Below, one piece after another: positions 1 through 15,100 of a DNA stretch of 64,000 nucleotides. Numbering within the stretch: the stretch's first letter is position 1; each line of letters begins with the position of its first letter. The position numbers and the translations under genes were made by a program. This DNA is from Molanna angustata (Eukaryota; Arthropoda; Insecta; Trichoptera; Molannidae): assembly GCA_963576475.1 (NCBI GenBank), contig OY754984.1:19183215-19247214 (forward strand), given 5' to 3'. The notes beneath the pieces are model-generated. The model was not told where the DNA came from and searched no databases. It saw only the letters and a program-made list of their open reading frames with translations.

Positions 1-116
1 TTGTAAATGTAACTTTTTCTTGCTGTATTGGTGACAGCATATTATTATTATATTTTTCTGGTGATATTAAATTAATTTTATCACAAAATATTCAGATATA
101 TATTTTTAAATTTAAG

Positions 117-3100
117 GCTGATCGCTATCGTCCTATTGGAACACAATTGGCAAACAGATTCGGCGAAGATGTTGGTGAACGAGTACCCGTCAGAAACATT
201 ACCATTCCCAACATGGATGTTCCCATGCAGTTGAAGAGGAGAGAAACATTCTCTCTGTGGATTCCTGCTCACAGGAAGATGGCTGGGCGTCTCATTGATA
301 TCTTCATGGGTAACTATTTCTTTTCAAATAATTTAATGTAGTCAGAGACGTATCTAAACGTCACGTGACTGGCAACTGTCACTTTCATACATTGAGTTAT
401 CTTTTCTTGAGCTAAATGACACGTTGTCTAGGGGGGCAGGCCTCCTCCAGATTACTTATTCACTATTTAAAAAATAATCTCATTTGTTATCTATTATTTT
501 TATTTCACAATGTTTTTCTTAATTTAGTAAATCCTGGATCTGCACCTTTCAAACATGGTTTTCTTATTTATTTATTTATATAATTTATGTACATGTGTAC
601 AAAGGCGGGTTTATTGCCATAAGGCAATTTCTTCCAATCAACCCGAGCAACGTGAAGTGTCTGAAATTAAATTGGTACAATACTTACTTAGTGAGAAATA
701 AATTGATAAAAAAATAAGATAGAGGAGTAAGAAAAAAAAATACAAAGAGAAAAAAATAAAAGAGAGTTGAAAAAATGAATAATAAATATAACACTGATCA
801 TAGCAATAGTTTTCTTGATCTTATTTTTTATCATTTATTATGTCCAATTCTGATTCGTCTAAATTTATCCGTCTGAATTTTAGTACATGAGAAATGTAAA
901 AAAGGTGCTTGCATTTATACGGGACTCATTACGTCACACCGCGCGAACAAATTGGTTACAGACTTTTTCTTCCTCTGAAACGAATCAGAATTGGACATAT
1001 TGTATACAAATTCTAAAATGTTAGAAGAAATAAGATTGAATTTTTATAGGATCATTTTCTTGATTGATAATTTATCTACTTTAAACTAATGCTGTCTATA
1101 ACTATCTTTTTTATTATTTATATATTCCCATATTCAAATTTTTTTATACAATAACAAAATATTACAAAAGATTATTTTAATACCTCACTAGGAGAGAACC
1201 TGTTCTGAAGTAATAGTAACAAAATTATGCAATACATTAAATTTCAAAGTTTAATTGTTTAGGTGTAAAAAGAATCCACGAGGGCATAAGAAAAATATCT
1301 CAGAGCAAACGTCAAGTCTCTCTCTGACTCTTATCTTCCTCTCCGAATCAACCAATCAGCTTTCCTATATTGTGTTCACTCAGCTGGACTATTATTTTTG
1401 TTGTAATTATTCATCACTCTTTTTAATCAGTTTGGAATATCTGACTCTTTTTATACATTTAGTAGATAGGTTCCCATATTTATTCTTTGATAAAATCTTT
1501 TAATATAACTTGATTCTATTTAAGATAAATTTATGATTCTTTCTTGTCATCTTTTAGGTATGCGTAACATTGATGATCTGCAGTCAGTCGCAACATATTG
1601 CCGTGACCGGGTCAATCCTTATCTGTTCAACTATTGCTTCTCTGTGGCTCTTCTTCACAGGTAAACAAATATTTTTTACTATTCACAATTGGTATTAATT
1701 GTTTGTCACTTATTTGATTTTATTTTGTATTACTTATTCATTCTAGCAATACATTCCACTGTCGGTCAAAAATCTAGGTATCTTAAAATATTTATCTCTC
1801 AACAACTGATTCCAATATCCTCTTCTTTCTCTCTGCTAATTAATTTTTTCTTTCTATTGTTATAAATTATTTTAATGTGATGGTCTTTTCAATAGAAATG
1901 GGCTATATAAAAATGCATTCAGGCATTCTCAACAGTGATAAATAAATGTATTGCATTTTTGTATGCAATAGAAATACTTTTCATAATACGACTTCTAGAT
2001 ATTGTCATCTTTATATAAAATAAATAAAATGCCATTTGTTGAGAAAATTTATAAAATGTGTTCAGTGTGGCCATGTGCTCAAATTAAATGTCTGGTGGAT
2101 GAATATCAAATAAATGCTACATATTTGTTTTTTTTGTTTAATCTGTCACAGACTTTTATCATCACCACCAAGAGACAATTCTAATTCTGGTGGTGATGCT
2201 TTTATACATTATTATCAGTATATTATTTTTATATTTTATTTGTTAATTAGTTTTATTTGTATTGATATTGATGGTTGCCTTTGTTTTAGGGAAGACACAA
2301 AGGATCTCCCAATACCGAGCTTTATCCAGACATTCCCTGATAAATATATGGACAGTGCAGTGTTCTCAAAGGCAAGAGAAGAAGCTACTGTTGTTCCTGA
2401 AGGATCAAGGGTAATGTCTTTTTTATAATATGTGATTTACAAATATTTTAAGGAAATCCATCATTTAATTTTTATAATTAAATAAATGAAATAATGTATT
2501 TTCCGTATGTAAGTGAAACTAGAACACGGCAGAAATCACATGAAAGCAGAATTAATGCAGTTGAAATGAGAATTCTACAAATAATTTGTTATTTTTTTTT
2601 ATTTGTAACATAAGAAATAATATACAGGTACACATCAAAGTTTAACAATACAATATTTTTACAAAAAAAGATACTTAAGAACTAGATGCGGAATGTAAAC
2701 TGCTTCACTAGGTTAAAAACCTGTTCTGAAGCAGCTTATAATTATATAGGTATATTGTTTAGGTGTGCGTGTGTGTCATTGTATGTTAAAGTGGAGTTGT
2801 TTATTTATCACAGTCTTGTCTGTTTTCTTTACCCACTTCTTTAATCCACATTTAAAGCTGTTTATATTTGTAGTTTTCTTAAATTCAATTGGAAGCAAAT
2901 TGAAAATTTTTACTCCAAGGAAATGAAAATTTCTTTTTCCATAAGTCGACTTGGTTCTCGGTATCTGTATATTTGCTTGTCTAGTCTGTCTAGTCTGACG
3001 TGTAGTTTGGGTCGATTGGAAGTTATTAAGGTGTGAATAGATATAAATGCAAATGTTTTTAGCATATAACTGTGGTATGTCTAGGATGTCAAGTTTTTTG

Positions 3101-6100
3101 AATAATTCGGATGAGGGTGTGCGAATAGGTAGGTACATTAAATATTATTTTCAAAACGGATTTTTGGGCTTTAACTATTGGATCTATATTTGTTCTGTAA
3201 GTATCACCCCACCCTATAATACCATATTCTACTATTGATTGGTAAAGTGAATAGTACATTAATTTAATGACAGATTTTTGTAAAACATTTCTGATGGAGC
3301 GAAAAATGAAATTAATTTTTTCTAATTTCATGCTTAAAATTGAGATATGGGGTTTCCATTTTAAACATTGGTCAATTGTTATTCCCAAGTATTTCGTTTT
3401 TCTAGTTTTTTTTATTTCAGTACATATACAGTTACTTTGTTGGTCTTTGCAGCCATGAATTTTCAGTGGTCTATTTTCATTTGGTTGTCCCTGGTCCGTT
3501 TTGGTAAAAGTTATGTATACTGTTTTGTCATTGTTTAATGTAAGTGTGTTACAGTTTATCCAGTTTTTAATAAGATGCATCCCACTTTCTGCTTTTTTGT
3601 AAGTAGATTCCCAGTTTTTATCGCTAAATAACAACAAAGTGTCATCTGCAAAACTTATGATTTGTCCTCCTATATTCATATTACATTATATTTGAATATA
3701 GGAGGACATATTCATATTACGTTATATAAGTGTAGTGTAGGTAACTACCTACCTAGACTATTGAGAATATTGTAACGTATTATTAAGTCAGTCAATAAAT
3801 GATCATTGTTCAATGTAAGATCCTGGTTAAGATATGGGGACACGGACACACTAGTAAACAATGTAAGATAATGATACAATTATGTCATTAATAAAATGAA
3901 AGAAAATTAATTAAGATGTTTTGGTCTGGGCTGTTCAAGAAAAGGATGTTTCGACTATATTCAAAGACATTCTGAAAGATGGATATGTACGAGCTTGAAC
4001 AACAGACGAACTTGTATGAGAAGATGCATGAATTTTACTGACAAAAACAACAATACAAAAGTGAAAAGATCGTTAAAAGATGAATATATTCAAACAATAC
4101 ATTCAAAGTATACATAACCATCTCTTGGTCTAAGGTTAATTTTTCATAACATTGAGGTTTTCGATTAATAAATTTGATATTCGATACATGTTATTATTGC
4201 TTTAATGAGTGTTCAGTATCCTGTTTTACTTCCTGTGGTTATAGAAAAATATATTTTTTTCATTTTTCATCACAAATTAATCATTGTGGTTTCTACAGAA
4301 AATGAATAAAGATAACAGCAAATACACAGTAATAATACTTATATAGTTAAAAAAAATATAACAATATGAAAGTTAATCATAATGGTTAACCAATCAATAT
4401 GTTAGACCTGCACTGGGTAAACTGCGGCCCACCAAGTGTGGCCCGTGAGCAATATGCGCAAAAAATCAGAAAAATATTTTTTCTAGAAAAAACTTCTAAC
4501 TTGACCATTTCATTCTCACGCATTACAATCGGAAAACAAATACTGAAAATTTCTAGCTTCATGGACTTTGTTTGATTTGATTGGTTGACATAAACAAATA
4601 AAAATTGAAAATACTTGCTGCGCAGATTTTATTTGAAAACTGACATTTTCACTCGCTGCGCGGACTGTGTTTATTTTAATTTAACGAGATAAACGAAAAA
4701 AAAACTGAATATGCACAGAATACAAACTGTACATGAAATAATAAAAATATATTATTTCTCTATATTTGTATTTTTTTAATTTATCATAGGTGTAAAAAAG
4801 TTTTATCGACTGTTAAAAAGGCAATACTTTTAATTTAATTTAACAAAAGAAAAATTTAAACTCTTCATAAAATATTAGTTTTAGTATTTATACTTTTTAT
4901 ATAACTGGTTGATTTAGAGGACGTAGAGTGCAATGAGTCAGTAAATCACTACTTAGTTCCGCAGAGCCAACAATTAAGAAAGAGTGCCTTTGGAGGTCTA
5001 GTATGGACCATGGTGATGAGAAAAGTTTATTAAAAAAATGATCAAAATGATCTTATTATCATAAAATGGCGCTATTATTTATAGTGCTGTATTTGTCGAA
5101 TCACATCAAAGGTTTTTAAAACTATATTTAACATAGATTTTTGTGCAATAAGCGAATAAAATTGGTCGAGGGATCTTAGGTGAGGTTCAAACTTGCCATC
5201 ACTGGATGACTAGTCCAGTATGAAGCCCGCTCTGCCACTGACCCATCTATTTGAATATCGTTTCAGACTCCCATTGTAATTCCCAAAGACTACACTGCCT
5301 CAGATCTGGATGAGGAACACAGAGTGGCATACTTCCGTGAAGACATGGGCATCAACCTTCACCACTGGCATTGGCATTTGGTCTATCCATTTGAGGCAGC
5401 CAACGAAAGCATCGTGAGGAAGGACAGAAGAGGAGAGCTCTTCTACTACATGCATCAGCAAGTTGTTGCGAGGTATGTTTCTGATTGCACATTATTCATT
5501 CATCATTTTTTTGAATTTCATCAAACAAAATGTTTAAATACTAAACACATAGAATTATAATGTACAGAAGCCGCGTGTAGTACAAATTTCGAATTCAAAT
5601 GTATGCCAAGTTTTTTTTACATGTGTGTATGAGGCGGTAGATCGGTTGGTCTACGTTTTATGTAGGTGTGCGTATCGGTAGGTGTATGTATACTAGAAAT
5701 TCTTCTATTTCAGAGTAGTTTTAGTTGGCATACATTCATTGCGCTGACTAGGTATCTGTATCATATATAATCCAAGACTTAACATAAAAAGAAGTAGAAT
5801 ATTTTTTTTTATTGAATTTTTATTTTAACATAAGATTATTTATATAAAAAAATTTCCAACCTCACTCTGACTACTTGCCTGTTTTGAGATTGGTGATTTC
5901 AAATAATGATGAGATAATATTCGACATTCATGCGCTACACAATATGTATTCTGTGTTTCACTTAAAAGTGCAATTCATGGTAATGTTGATACATATGTCA
6001 GTCCAGTCCATAGATTTTTATTATAATATACTAGATGTAGTACACTGTGCAAAAAGTGAGTCATGGAATATCGCGCGTTTGACGTTTTGGTTGGCAACAT

Positions 6101-9100
6101 ATTTCAGTTTTCCTTACATTTTAACACATCCTAGATAACTGTTCTCTAAACCTTAGTAAACAAAGTGTTTTTTTTTACAAATAAATCCGAAAACAATTCA
6201 CATTAGACGTTATTCTCTATAGAAAAACGATGTGGTCTGCCAACCAAAACGTCAAAAATCCCCCGGAAAAATGCCTCACTTTGATTCATACAAAATTTTC
6301 TAACTACGACATCTAGGATATTATATTAAAAATCTGTGGTCCAGTCAAATAAACTGAATAATGTTGCCATATCTCCAAATTAAGTTCCTCTAAATTCATA
6401 TTTAAAACATAATAATAATAAATTTTAAAAGAAAACAGTTTTGAGTTTAATTATGATAGAATAATACATGCCTTCATTTGTCGGCTTTTGTGGCTCGGTT
6501 GGTTGGGTATTTGAATGCTGATCCAAAGGTACCGGGTTCGATTCCCCGTGGAGACACAGTTTTCAATTGTGTTTTCAGTCTGGATCTGTGATACGATTAA
6601 TATCGTAAGTCTCCAGAATGTGGCAACTTGTTACTGGGTGCGTGTTAAATTAATATTTGACATAGTACCTGTTAGTTGCCCGAGAAGCAATATTAAATAA
6701 ATGTTTTATGTAATGATTTTTAACAAATAAACTCATTTTTTAACGATTTATCAATAAATAATTTTTACAAATATTTCAAAAAAGGAAAAAGTATCCCTAA
6801 TTGTGGGGAAAATCCAGTTTTTAACATATAACAAAACCAAATGTAATCATGCCAACTTAACCACCAAGTACTCTTTTAAATTAAACACACTCAATCGACT
6901 TTCATTATAACTTCTCCTTTTATATCTTTATGCTGGCAAGCATGCATAGTTATCATTTTTTATCTGTTTTACCAATTTAGAAAACAGTACAATAAATTAA
7001 TAATAACTATGAACATTTTGCCAGCATAAAGATATAAAAGAAGTTGTTAAAATGAATGGATACTAAAAATACCTACACTAAATGTTGCAAGTAAACACTT
7101 AAACATAGTTGGGTAGGTACCTTATATCTATTTTGTTAGCTTGAGTAACTTCAAATAGATATCAAATATGTTAATAATATAGTTGACTTTTTGTACTTCT
7201 ATTATACATTCTGTATTCCCAATGAAAATTTTTGTTCCAGATATAACTTTGAACGCTTTTCAAACAACCTTCCTCGCGTGAAGAGGTTCAACAATGTCCG
7301 TGAGACAATCCCAGAGGGGTATTTCCCCAAAATGGATTCCCTAGTCGCAAGCAGATCTTGGCCACCAAGGTAATTTAATATTTGCTTTGCAATATAACAA
7401 TTACAAGTGAACTATGTGTTAAAGAGTATTCAATGAAAATTTCATTCCTATGTCCCATTATCTATAATACAACATTTGAAAAGTGTTCATCACTCTCTGA
7501 TTTACCAATACTGTTAGTGTTCATTTTGAATATACTAATTAAACTAAAACTTTTGTGTATTAGTCAGTAACAAATTACTTTATATGGATTCCATTTGGTC
7601 AAAAGATTAACTGTTAAAAAATTACAGTCAATAAATTACTATTAAGCTCCATAAAATATTGTATTTTGGCCAATGAAGACAGAAAGATTGAGTGTTGCGG
7701 AGTGGTCTGAAAAAGGCAGCTTTCTTGGATACGAAATAGTGGACTGTTTTAAGGAATGTGAAAGAACTGTTTCACTCTGCCGAAGACAGATATTGAAGGG
7801 CCTGAAATGATACATAAAGACGAACAAGAAGTTACACAGTATTTTCTAAAATGTATATTTGTTTTAGGTTCGCAAATACCCAGTTGAATGATCTGAACAG
7901 ATCCGTGGATCAGATTAGACTGGATCTTTCTGATTTGGAGCAATGGCGTGATAGGTTCCGTGGAGCTATTGAACAAGGTTTTGCCGTTGGTGTAAGTTTT
8001 ATATTTTTGTATTTATTTATTTATTTAATATTGCTTCTCGGGCAACTAACAGGTACTATGTCAAACATTAATTTAACACCCACCCAATAGCAAGTTGCCA
8101 CATTCTGGAGACTTACGATATTAATCGTCTCACAGTACCAGACTGAAAACACAATTAAAAACTGTGTCTCCACCGGGAATCGAACCCGGGACCTTTGGCT
8201 CAGCAGTCTAACCAACTGAGCCACCATATTGTCATCATATTGTAAACAATCACTCATTCTTGCCATACAGAGAGTCATATAAGTTCTTAAGATTTTAAAT
8301 TGGGAGAGTCAACTAGTTCTGGAAGTAAGCCATTCCACTCCTTTACCACTTAGTTGAGCAAACAATATTTCCAAGGGTTCAACTTGAAATTTTGCCCTAT
8401 AGGTTAGTGTTCCTCATATGACAGAACATTGTCTTCTACTCTTGATATTCATTGTGACCATTAATAGCTACACTTAAATCTGTTTATTAAAATGATTTGT
8501 AAAGATTATTATTTTGTTATAGCCCGGAAACAGACGTATTCCACTCACAGAGGAAACCGGTATTGATATCCTTGGTAACATGATGGAGGCCTCTTCAATT
8601 CTGAGTCCGAACCGTCAGTTCTACGGAGATATGCATAATATGGGACATGTCTTTATTGCTTTGTCTCATGATCCCGATCACAAACATTTGGTGAGTACAT
8701 TTATAAAAAAAAAAACTAATTCAAAATTTGATTCATTGTTCAATTTTAAACAGATTTTTTTGTTAATTGCTACCAAAACCACCTAAAATAAATATTCATA
8801 CGATATCTGGGACTTGGCAACAGTGTCACAAATCTATGGAAAATAAAATTTATTACATAAGAAAATTATTTAGTCAAATAATACTATATATGTTAATAAA
8901 TATAAAGATCAAATAAATAAAAAAATAAAATTTTTCTATATTTTTAACTTTGTTTATCACTTACATATTGAACTTGCGACCAGTTTGCCTGAGAAGGGAA
9001 GAAGTTGATAATCTGCCTGTGGATGGAACAGTTAGTTCCGAGACTGTTTTTTTAAACAATGTTAAAAATATAGAAAAATTATGTTAACAATCCAATATTT

Positions 9101-12100
9101 GAAAATAAAAAACATAATATAATACATTAACTCACTGAAATTTATAATACATTATGCGGCCATGTTATATTTTATTTAATGATCAATTTGATTACAATTT
9201 TTGCCACCAGAGTTTAAAGTGCTGATTTGAAACGTTGAATTTACCAAAATTATTTGTTATTTTAAAATACACTGTAAATGTATTTATACTATAAACTGTT
9301 TTATGTTTAGGAAACATTCGGTGTGATGGGTGATTCTGCAACTGCAATGAGGGATCCCATCTTCTACCGTTGGCACGCATACATTGATGATCTCTTCCAA
9401 CTGCACAAGGGATCTCTGCCCAGATATACAGTAGCCAGGGTAAATTGTACAAAATATTATTTCATTGTTTTTCATTTTGCAAGACTAGAATAATTGAGGG
9501 ACAAGCATAATATGTAACATCAAAAAAATTATACACTATGATTATGCATGACTACTATATAGAATGTGTTTCATTTAAAAGTGCAATTCCTGGTTAAGTT
9601 GGTATGATTGTATTTGGTGTTGCCATACGTCAAAAACAGAATATTCCTTACAATTAGGGATTTTTTCCATTGTTTGTAATATTTGTAAAAAGTATTTCTG
9701 ATAAAATCAGCACAAATCGTGAAAAAATATGTTTGTTTTGTTTAAAATAATTATAGAAGACATGTATCTATTATATTGAATTAAGATTGTTTTCTTTAAA
9801 AAAATACATTCTTCCGGTGCCATGTCAGGAGCCCCCGACGTCGGCTATCACTCTGGCAAATCCCTCTCTGTCCTGTGCTGCTCGGAATATCTGTTCCACG
9901 GTCCTGAAACCGGTCCATTCCCTTTTATTAAAATTTTAATATGAAATTAGAGGAACTTAATTTGGAGATGCAGGCAACATTATTCAGTTTATTTGACTGA
10001 CTAACAGTCGTGCCAACATTACCGTGAGAGCACTTTGTGAAACGCAGTTTCCATAACTATGTGTACACATTTTTCTTTTTGAAAAGTTTACTATCCCTGA
10101 ATATATTTTTATGAAATATGTTCATTTCTGTTTAATATAGATTCTTTAAACGAAAATTAAAAAACTAAATTTTCCAGAACATCAGAACATATTGAAAGTT
10201 TTGACAGATAAAATCATAGAGATTAAATTAATGGATATCTATGGAAAACTTATCAGCTCTAATTTGATGCACTTTATACATATGATATTAATATAAGATT
10301 GAACTTATAGTTTGGGCTGTACAGAGGACATATATTTTCATAGTACCTTGCACACAACACGTCATGTCAATTTTTTTTATCCAACTGTCGATTTGTTCAA
10401 GAGAATTAAATTCTCTTGAAGGAAGAGGCAGTTTAAATCCTAGATATGCGAGAATTGTATGCAGGGTCTACTTTTTTCACGGCTTTTCCAACTTTGAAGT
10501 CAAAAAACACCAACTTAGAGGCTTCGCAGCATATATGTTCCATATACGGATTTACTCAGAATTCGAACATTTCGTGTGTCTGTGTGTGTCCGTCCCCCCC
10601 TTATAACTTTTGATCCGCTTAATTTACAGAGCCCAAAATTTCAGAATATATAATCAGTAATAAGCCTACAAAACTTTTATATTCAGAATTTTGAATTTTT
10701 GTTTCAGTCAGGGGTTATCAACTTTTGAATTTTTACTTTATTTTCCATATATCTCAAAAACCATAAAACGCTAGAACGCTAAAAATTGGTAGGAATATAG
10801 ACAAATACAAAATCTCAAATTTGTTTTTTCACAAAAATTCCAGGGTTTCTCAAACATTTTTTATTAAGAAAAATATTTTTTTTATGATAAATTTATGTGT
10901 TTAACTGCCTATATTTCCAATTTTTTAAAAATATCAAAAAAGCTGAAACACCCCAACTAGATAATTTAATTTTCTGTAAAAAAATATTAACATTGTAGTA
11001 GTACCTACATCTCAATTTTTTTTAACAATTTTTATATAAATTGAATTTAGTGACGGCATCGCTTCATACAATTTGTATGGCAGTCACCTATATACAATAT
11101 TTAAGAAGACTTAATATTTTCATACTTATTCTCCATACCACCATGCTGTTTTCATATTCTGTGTAGGAAAAAAGGACTGACCTCCATACTATCCTATTTT
11201 GACATACATACCTACCTACATGTGTTGTATAGAAAACAAGATATCTTAAAATATTCAATAATTTGGATTTACTGATTTATAGTTTGGTACTTATTCTTCA
11301 ATTATACATACTATCACTATCGAAAGTTGGATCACATGTGTTACATGCAACTAGTTATAACCAAATAACTATGGAATTCTACAAATATTTGAAAACCTAA
11401 AACAATCAAATACCTTTCATTCAAGTTGGTTATTAATTACACAATCAAAACTAAACCTGACATTGAATCTATGGAAAAATAATTTTGATTTGATAATTTT
11501 CATATGGATTTCCACTCTGTTAACACTTAAACTTTAGAATTATTGCAAAGGAATCTTCGAGTGGAAAAATTATTTTACAAATTGTTTTTGTTTACTTAAG
11601 TTGGACTATCCTGGAGTGACTGTGAGCAACGTCTCTGTGGACGTTGAAGGTGGCTCCCCCAACCAGTTCCAGACATTCTGGCAACAGAGTGACATTGATC
11701 TCTCCCGAGGAATGGACTTCACACCACGAGGCTCCGTCTTTGCCCGCTTTACGCACTTGCAACACGCACCGTTTACTTACAAGTAAGTATATTATTTGTT
11801 AGATATATTTGTAAGACAATATAAGGATCATTGCTCAATTGGTGAATGTTTTGCAAGCGCTTTAAGTAATCTAGTAAACCAGCCGATGACATGTCTTTAC
11901 CTCTCTAGGTGGCTTGATTTCCTGGTTCTCCTATAATATTCCAACTTCGTCTCTATTGAGATATTAATTTGTCGAAAAATGCAAGGAAATCTACCTACTA
12001 TTTTTTTTTTCAAAGTTTGAAACTGTCACTTCAAGATAGAACTCCATAATTAACTAGAATTATGAAAAAAATATATTCAATTATAAGTTCTATTTAAATA

Positions 12101-15100
12101 GAACTTAAAATATTTTTTTTTTTTCATAATTCTAGTTACTAAAATATTACTATAATTGCTTTGGTCGGTAAAATGAAATCTTTTTTTGTCATCTTAAAAT
12201 ATTTTTTGTATATAAATGAAATCAATTAATCTAAAAATGATGTGTCACAGGATAAGAAACAAATATAAAAGAGCTGAGTGTAAATTGAAGAAGGATATTT
12301 TTAGAATTAAAGTAAACATACTGTGGTGGTTTGGTCACATGGAAAGAATGATTGAAGAACGACTGACAAAGAAAATTTATAGAGGTGAAAGAGACAAAAT
12401 GAGAGGTAGGGGCTGGCCAAGAAAACATTGGCACGACCATGTGAACAATATTCTGAAAGAAGTAAACGCTAGTAGTTTACGAGTAATAATATAATGTAAA
12501 TAATAATGTATGAATGTGAGTGAGGCAATGAATGCATGCAAAACAGAAGTGTATGGCACATGATTCTTTCTGCTTACCCCAATAATGTTTATGGTCATGG
12601 CGCGATGGTATGTATGGATGAATAAATATAAGTAAAATATTATGTATTTGTTAATAATTAATTATTCAAAACCCTGTTATCATTTTTGGGTGTTAGCAAA
12701 ATGGGCTGTCAATAGGTACAGTCAAATCTTCAGTGGACAGTATTTGAAAAGAGCATAAGAAGAACAAAACATGAGATACAAGAGACAATGAAGCATTTAA
12801 ACAAGCAGATGAATATTTGTGCACCGTACAACGATGGTGCACCATCGTTGCACACGGTTACATAATTGTTTAGACTTTGATGTATGTCAGTGAGACATGA
12901 ACATAAAAAAATATATCATTACGCATTCGTGTATAATTAATGTTTTTTTTTTATTCCTTAGCATCACTGTAAACAACGCAGGTAGAAATGCAGTCAGAGG
13001 CACCTGCCGTATCTTCATGGCTCCCAAGTTTGATGAGAGGGGACTGCCTATGTTGTTCCGTGACCAGAAACATTTGATGATCGAAATGGACAAATTCCAA
13101 GTTAACTGTAAGTGAAAGCTATCAACTATCAATTTTCTCCTAAGGTTGGGAAAAAAAGATTGGTAATTAGATTAGGTAAACAGATGTGCAATTAGATTGG
13201 GCAAACAGATGTGCAATTAGATTGGGCAAACATATGTGCAATTAGATTGGCATTTAGATTACCAATACGATTGGAAAATCAGATTGGCAATTAGATTGGG
13301 TAAACAGATTGGGCAATAAGATCAGGTAAACAGATTGGTAAATATATTTTGCTATTGGGTAAATTGATTGGGCAAACAGTTTGGCAGTTAGATTGGGCAC
13401 ATAGATGTTCAATTAGATTGGGCAAACAGATTGTTAGTTAGAATGGCAATTTAATTGGAAAATTAGATTGGGTGACGACTTCCTAGCAATATATTTATAA
13501 GCATATAATAAAAATTAGTAAATAACTTATTTATTTTTCACATATACTTTACAATCAGTTCTAATTGTCCCCTCCAAGGCTAATATGACCATCGAAACCT
13601 ATCACATTATGTGGAATATAACTATGTTTTTATTATATTTCTATTTATATCTTTTTTTAAAAAGAATGAATATTTCCTTGTAATAGAACATATACATCCT
13701 CATACATTCCCTAATTGGCAGGATTCAAACTCACGATCACTGGATTAATTACCTAATAACCGCTCTGCCACCATCATATTCATGATGAGTTTCCACTCCG
13801 TGAACGAAAAAACATTTATTTAGTTTTATTATTACTAAAAGTTTTATCAGACAGGCAAGTATGGTGAAATGTCTGATCTCACAAATTTACCCTACTGTTA
13901 CTGTTTGATCTGATGACAAACCGTTCCATGCATCCATAGCTCTATAGGACAAGAAATGCTTCCAGGGATTCTGCCTGAAACTGTGTTTATCTAGTTTCAA
14001 ACTATGACTCTATTTTCATATAATAATAATCTCAAAGATGGGTTTATTGCCACAAGGCAATCTCTTCCAACCAATCCTGGTTATGTATGTTATGAGGAAA
14101 AGAATGAGGGTATTGAAGGACATACATACATCTGTGACGCTACAACCCAGTATGATTCTTGGCTTCCTCAAGCAACCATCACCACTTTACCCTATTAGTT
14201 GCCCTGTGATGTCAATTTGCCTCCTGCAGAGATCACAGATCAATCTCTAGACAGTCAAATGAAGGACGCAGAAGGAATTTCTCCTTCAAAAATTGAACCT
14301 TAACATCAATAAACAAATAATTAGTTAGTTTTTCAGAAGAAGTTCAAGTTCTAAATTTATTTATTTCAGTGAACCCCGGAGCTAACTCGATCAGGCGCAG
14401 ATCTTCTGAATCCTCTGTGACCATTCCGTTCGAGAGGACGTTCAGAAATTTGGACCTAAATCGCCCAACCGCCGGTTCTGCTGGAGAAGCTGAGTTCAAC
14501 TTCTGCGGGTGCGGATGGCCAGACCACATGCTCGTTCCCAAAGGCACACCTCAAGGCCTCCAAGCTGACCTCTTTGTAATGATCTCCAATTACAATGATG
14601 ATAGGGTATGTACTTTTTTGCATATTAATATTTTATGGAAATTGTTGGGTAGAAATTCTCTAAACTAAAATCAAAATTGGATCAGAATTAAATATCTTAT
14701 TTTCTAATTTAAAAATTCAAGGATCAGAATAAACCACTTTATTTTCTAATTTAAAAACTCAAGGATCAGAATAAACCACTTTATTTTTTAATTTAAAAAC
14801 TCAAGGATCAGAATAAACCACTTTATTTTCTAATGGAAAAACCCAGTTGTATCAGTGGTAAGTCATTAGACTTCTGTGCTGGAGTCTTGGGTTTGATTCC
14901 CATCTGGGAAGAAATTTATTTATAATTATTTCCCTCACAATTAGTCCTTCTCTGGGCTAGAATGACTTGTTAGACAGAAGAATTCAGTATTTTAGCAATA
15001 ATCGCGCCACTTGCGCAGGGTGCAAGAAAATATTTAGAAATAACAATGACACATTTTGCAATAACAGCATTCAAGTTAATTTTTACTCTTTCTAAATAAA

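Noticed and set aside
2114..2428. 104-codon ORF around prophenoloxidase exon 3 as a separate gene
   Set aside because: It is exon 3 (2290-2410) extended through intron sequence.
8161..8225. Possible tRNA genes at B-box-like sites (6.5, 8.2, 14.9, 27.5, 63.9 kb)
   Set aside because: All are heads of SINEs with shared non-tRNA tails; no complete cloverleaf with paired acceptor stem is seen.
14004..14250. Overlapping ORFs before prophenoloxidase exon 11
   Set aside because: They overlap a LINE scrap and tail (GGGTTTATTGCCACAAGGCA) and have no coding features.
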